Assembly (NCBI GenBank): GCA_004794655.1
Contig: SMMW01000056.1
Span: 248,001 to 312,000 of the forward strand
Direction: 5' to 3'
Length of the DNA stretch: 64,000 nt
Source of the DNA: Marisa cornuarietis
Taxonomy: Eukaryota > Mollusca > Gastropoda > Architaenioglossa > Ampullariidae
Shown piece by piece: positions 61,436 to 64,000 of the stretch. Numbering within the stretch: the first letter of the stretch is position 1; each line of letters begins with the position of its first letter. The notes under the pieces are model-generated. The model ran no database searches. It had not been told where the DNA came from and saw nothing but the letters and a program-made list of their open reading frames with translations. The translations under genes and the position numbers were made by a program.

Positions 61436-61456
61436 TGTGTGTGTGTGTGTGTGCAG
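61436..61456 (+). promoter_or_regulatory. (TG)9-CAG splice acceptor of the second SH3 exon
   Basis: Eighteen bases of alternating TG directly precede CAG, taking the place of a pyrimidine tract. A branch-point-like CTGAC lies 32 bases before the acceptor AG. UG repeats near 3' splice sites are known binding sites for TDP-43 and CELF-type proteins, which can repress or activate exon use. Regulation here is inferred. Confidence 0.55.
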
Positions 61457-61568
61457 GTGCTGGAACAGCGCCCAGACGGCCTGTGGAAGGGGTATGTGGC
61501 ACAGGAGGGCCGAATTGCCAAGACAGGTGTCTTCCCATCTTCGCACGTGGTGCTCGTTGACGGTCAAG
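61457..61568 (+). CDS. CASKIN: Caskin exon: C-terminal half of the SH3 domain
   Basis: Internal exon of 112 nt, phase 0 in and phase 1 out, donor GGTCAAG|GTCAGT. The peptide starts VLEQRPDGLWKGYVAQEGRI and ends FPSSHVVLVDGQ. It supplies the n-Src loop, the WKG strand and the 3-10 helix of the SH3 domain. In a typical SH3 the pair WW precedes KG; here the first Trp is Leu (GLWKG). The helix motif PSNY reads PSSH, so the Tyr is replaced by His. With the Lys in the previous exon, three groove residues are changed. Vertebrate Caskin SH3 domains are also known to be atypical, so this fits the family. The 3' splice site is unusual: (TG)9 at 61436-61453 directly abuts CAG, with no ordinary pyrimidine tract. 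A branch-point-like CTGAC lies at 61421-61425. Skipping this exon would shift the frame, because entry and exit phases differ. Confidence 0.94.
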
Positions 61569-62137
61569 GTCAGTGGAATGGATCATACTTTCTCTCTTGG
61601 TGTCTAATATATAAAGTGAGACGGTGGACAAAGTTCCGAACTAGACCTCAAGTGCTCTTGTCGCTGACGGGAAAAGACCTGTAAGGTTCAGAACTGTGGA
61701 TACTGCAGTTCGCCTGTTGATAAAGTCTGAGAAACCTCCATGACACCTTTACGGGTTTTGTCAGTGACACGACACTTTTACAAAGTCCCACACACTGGTC
61801 ATTGTCCTGCTTCGTACATGAAGCTTCGGGTTATCTTTTTCCACATGTGTCTTTCACTTTCGTAACTCTCTGTCTCTCCCTCTGTCTCTTACACGCACCC
61901 TCTCCTTTGTTCTCTCTGTTTCTCTCGCAAAGATCTCTCTTTTCTCTCTTGATTTCTGTCCCTCGATATCTTGCACTGTTCGTGTGTACGGTCGCTCGAC
62001 TGAGGGACTGCGGCGCAATCTTTGTGATATTTTGCTGAGAGGCAGACGACAGGGAGATGCTTTATTCCGGCAACAGACTCAGCTTAACTTGTGGATCTGG
62101 GCAGTGTGTTGGGTCGTATACAATGTGTATGACACAG

Positions 62138-62139
<2 letters not shown>

Positions 62140-62210
<71 letters not shown>
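62140..62210. repeat. (GT)n microsatellite in the short intron
   Basis: About 35 uninterrupted GT units, occupying roughly 9% of the 791-bp intron. Confidence 0.98.
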
Positions 62211-62213
<3 letters not shown>

Positions 62214-62254
62214 GTTATGGATTGTGTGGAGTGTGTGATTGACAACTGTATTTA

Positions 62255-62310
62255 ATGACGAATTCTGATGGCGTTTAATTCCCATAAGGATGAATAAAGT
62301 CTTGTCATTG
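62255..62310 (+). mobile_element. Retroelement 3' tail in the short intron
   Basis: The bases aattcccataaggatgaata then aagtcttgtcattg look like a diverged copy of the same kind of LINE/SINE 3' end as at 11262-11318. Too short for a firm family call. Confidence 0.4.
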
Positions 62311-62359
62311 ACAGTATAAGGAGAACTCAGGCTCACGTGTGTCATATCGGGTGTCGCAG

Positions 62360-62806
62360 CCTTGAAGCAGCACAACAAGGCGCCGCCCGTGCCGGACCTC
62401 CTCAGCCGCGGGCCGTACACCAACGGCCACATCAACCACAACGGCTACGCCTACAGCGACACAACGTCGTGCAGCAGCTCCAGCACGGACGACAGCTACC
62501 CTCCCCCTCCGCACGTCACCAACGCTCTGGGGCCGCCACCCACTGCGTACACGTCGTACGGCGCCCCACCCCCGAGCCCTGGCTACACCCACCCAGGGGT
62601 GGTGCCAGGCTCGCCCGTACCGGGACACTACTATGGCGGCGTACCCAGTGTTGGTAACGCCACCCACGGAGGGCTACCTCCCTCCGCACCTGGTTTTTCT
62701 TCCCCGCCGCCTCCCCCCAGTCCAGGGTACACGTCACACGGAACGCCCGTCCCTCCGTTCTCCAGCTCTGGATACATACCCGCTTCGCCATGCAGTCCCC
62801 ACAGAG
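62360..62806 (+). CDS. CASKIN: Caskin exon: proline/serine/tyrosine-rich linker after the SH3 domain
   Basis: Internal exon of 447 nt (149 codons), phase 1 in and phase 1 out, so it could be skipped without changing frame. The acceptor gtgtcgcag has a weak pyrimidine tract; the donor is AGAG|GTAGGT. Its first two bases complete an Ala codon with the previous exon and the peptide continues LKQHNKAPPVPDLLSR. The open frame runs to a TGA at 62845-62847 beyond the donor. The sequence is low complexity: a serine run (CSSSSTDD), PPPP stretches and two copies of PPPSPGYT followed by looser relatives (SPVPGHYY, SAPGFSS, SSGYIPAS). APPVP offers a PxxP ligand motif. The exon is markedly richer in GC and CpG than the flanking introns. 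Linkers of this kind lie between the SH3 and SAM domains in Caskins. I see no EEIWV-like CASK-binding motif in it; if present it lies further 3'. Assignment to the gene rests on the unbroken frame and position rather than on conserved sequence. Confidence 0.85.
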
Positions 62807-64000
62807 GTAGGTGTTTGTTGTTTGTAGGTATGCGTACCCGCGTGTGATGAATGAGAGAGAATATAAAGACTTCTTTTATTTTCATATCATTGTACACCCT
62901 CAAACCACCCCTCCCCCCATACATACAAACAGTTCTAAACCACAGTGGTTGGCGTGTTGCTGTCCTCTCGTTCGGCGAATTGAGGGACCTAGCCAGCTTT
63001 TGCACCTGACTTTATCAGTCTGTTGATGGATCACCCTGCCATCTTGTCGTCCATGACAGGTACCTATGATGCGATGTAGTTTGCTGTTATCTTGAGCAAG
63101 TGGCTCTAGGGGCGACGGTGAAATCCAAGCTTCATGCGACCGCGAGATGGCGCTGTGCTTGGGTGCTGACGGCGGGCCGTCAGACGAGTCTGTAAGCTGA
63201 CAGCGGGCCACCATAGGACATTTCGGACATTCAGGGCCCACCTGTACAGAGCGTCGTTAGGTATTGGCTGGATGACTTGCGAAGCCATGACACTAAAATA
63301 TTCATAAAATATAAACATTTTACTGCTACTCTTTAGCCATTCAGTTAGCATCTAGCTACCTCCCGTGCACCCGGTCCCCGGGGCCCAGTACATGGAGAGA
63401 GCGGTCAGTCTGCGACTGAGAAGTGGCAGTAAGAGTAAGAGGGGGCAAAGATGGGGGATGGTGCAGGAAGATCAATACGTTTGTTCAAGATTGTCTGATC
63501 TTCACACTAAGTCCCAGGCCTGGCAGAAGATGTGTTTACAGCCTAGTTCAATGTCGTGTAGTATGAAAGAAGACACGCAGATGATGTGGGGCAAGTTACA
63601 TGTGTAACATCTCATAGTAGGCCGCTACCTTGGGTAGATTGCATAAAGAAACAAGGAATGTAGATATCGAGAAAGGATGAGGGGGTGCGTGTGTGAGTGA
63701 GTGACTCGCGCAAACTGGTTTCGATATTCAGGAAAATAGCCTGACACAACAGACACAGAATCGACATTCGGTTTTCCGGGCGTCAAGGCCGACCACCCAG
63801 AAATGACCACATTTTTCATTTCCGCAACACCTCCCAGTCCGCCCTTCCTCCCTCCCTCCCTCCCTCGACCCCAGTGAGCGGCTCTGTGTCCACGCAGCAG
63901 GCTCCGCTGCGGTTCACTGCCCTATTGTTCACACACTCCGTAGCTCACCTACTCACCCGCTGCCGCGCATGGGTAGATGTTAGCACCCAGACACAGTCCT
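62807..64000 (+). other. Start of the next Caskin intron (3' end outside window)
   Basis: Begins with the donor GTAGGT. No further exon was recognised up to the window edge. A pyrimidine-rich (CCCT)n tract at 63842-63866 is the only repeat noted. Confidence 0.7.

Larger units (their letters stand above)
43143..61456 (+). other. Caskin intron interrupting the SH3 domain (18.3 kb)
   Basis: A phase-0 intron between the codons for DIIT and VLEQ in the middle of the SH3 fold. It contains a GT/GA compound microsatellite (43277-43375), SINE pieces (43486-43529, 44827-44880, 45165-45232, 46222-46560, 52340-52800, 53251-53393, 55600-55700), a CpG-rich patch (47165-47345), a 33-bp minisatellite (49236-51927), a LINE 3' end (55375-55590), a TCGTCGTTTGTT-type repeat (57244-57520) and a decayed Harbinger element (60512-61279). 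I see nothing specific in 43535-44825, 45240-46215, 47420-49230, 51935-52335, 53400-55370, 55705-56160, 56212-57240, 57525-59200, 59250-59775 and 59840-60505. Confidence 0.85.
61569..62359 (+). other. Short Caskin intron after the SH3 domain (791 bp)
   Basis: The GTCAGT donor and the TCGCAG acceptor join phase 1 to phase 1. It carries a long (GT)n tract (62140-62210) and a decayed retroelement-like 3' end (about 62255-62310). The 3' splice site is purine-rich for a metazoan intron (the 15 bases before it read tcatatcgggtgtcg), so its recognition may depend on exonic signals. Confidence 0.85.

Noticed and set aside
61561..61570. Alternative donor GAC|GGTCAA for the second SH3 exon
   Set aside because: The CAAG|GTCAGT donor is stronger and gives the phase that continues into the next exon.
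63890..64000. Possible further exon after a cacgcag acceptor near 63898
   Set aside because: The open stretch shows no Caskin-like sequence and no donor was identified before the window ends.

Overview
This is a stretch of animal genomic DNA. It has four spliced exons with canonical GT/AG boundaries, very long introns, dense (CA/GT)n microsatellites, tRNA-headed SINEs, LINE remnants and DNA-transposon remnants. I see no operons or ribosome-binding sites. The exon peptides and the SINE tails (a shared motif reading roughly gcTGGCtCGGCGTaAAAC) make a mollusc, probably a gastropod, the best guess. That assignment rests on my memory of such genomes and was not searched.

The only gene I can support is a Caskin orthologue (CASKIN1/2 in vertebrates, ckn in Drosophila) on the + strand. 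It enters from the left of the window and leaves on the right. The exons are 11351-11459 (end of the last ankyrin repeat), 43048-43142 (first half of the SH3 domain), 61457-61568 (second half of the SH3 domain) and 62360-62806 (proline/serine/tyrosine-rich linker). All three visible junctions keep frame (phases 1, 0, 1), which strongly supports the model. The introns are about 31.6 kb, 18.3 kb and 0.8 kb. Upstream ankyrin exons and the downstream SAM-domain exons must lie outside the window. Caskins are cytoplasmic scaffold proteins of neurons, linked to CASK and to LAR-type receptor phosphatases. Three aromatic residues that normally form the peptide groove of an SH3 domain are replaced here.

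Region by region: 1-11350 is intron with an RT pseudogene, SINEs and a 50-bp minisatellite. 11460-43047 is intron with minisatellites of 36/37, 32, 30, about 41 and 42 bp, an ACTTAATCCCC-type transposon with 9-bp target duplications, and a hAT-type MITE with 8-bp duplications. 43143-61456 is intron with SINE clusters, a 2.7-kb 33-bp minisatellite, a LINE 3' end and a decayed PIF/Harbinger element just upstream of the third exon. 61569-62359 is a short intron with a long (GT)n tract. 62807-64000 is the start of the next intron.

The long open frames in the window (907, 455, 436 and 196 codons) come from minisatellites whose period is a multiple of three. I see no rRNA, genuine tRNA gene, CRISPR array or clear promoter. 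Array and element boundaries were read by eye and may be off by a few bases.
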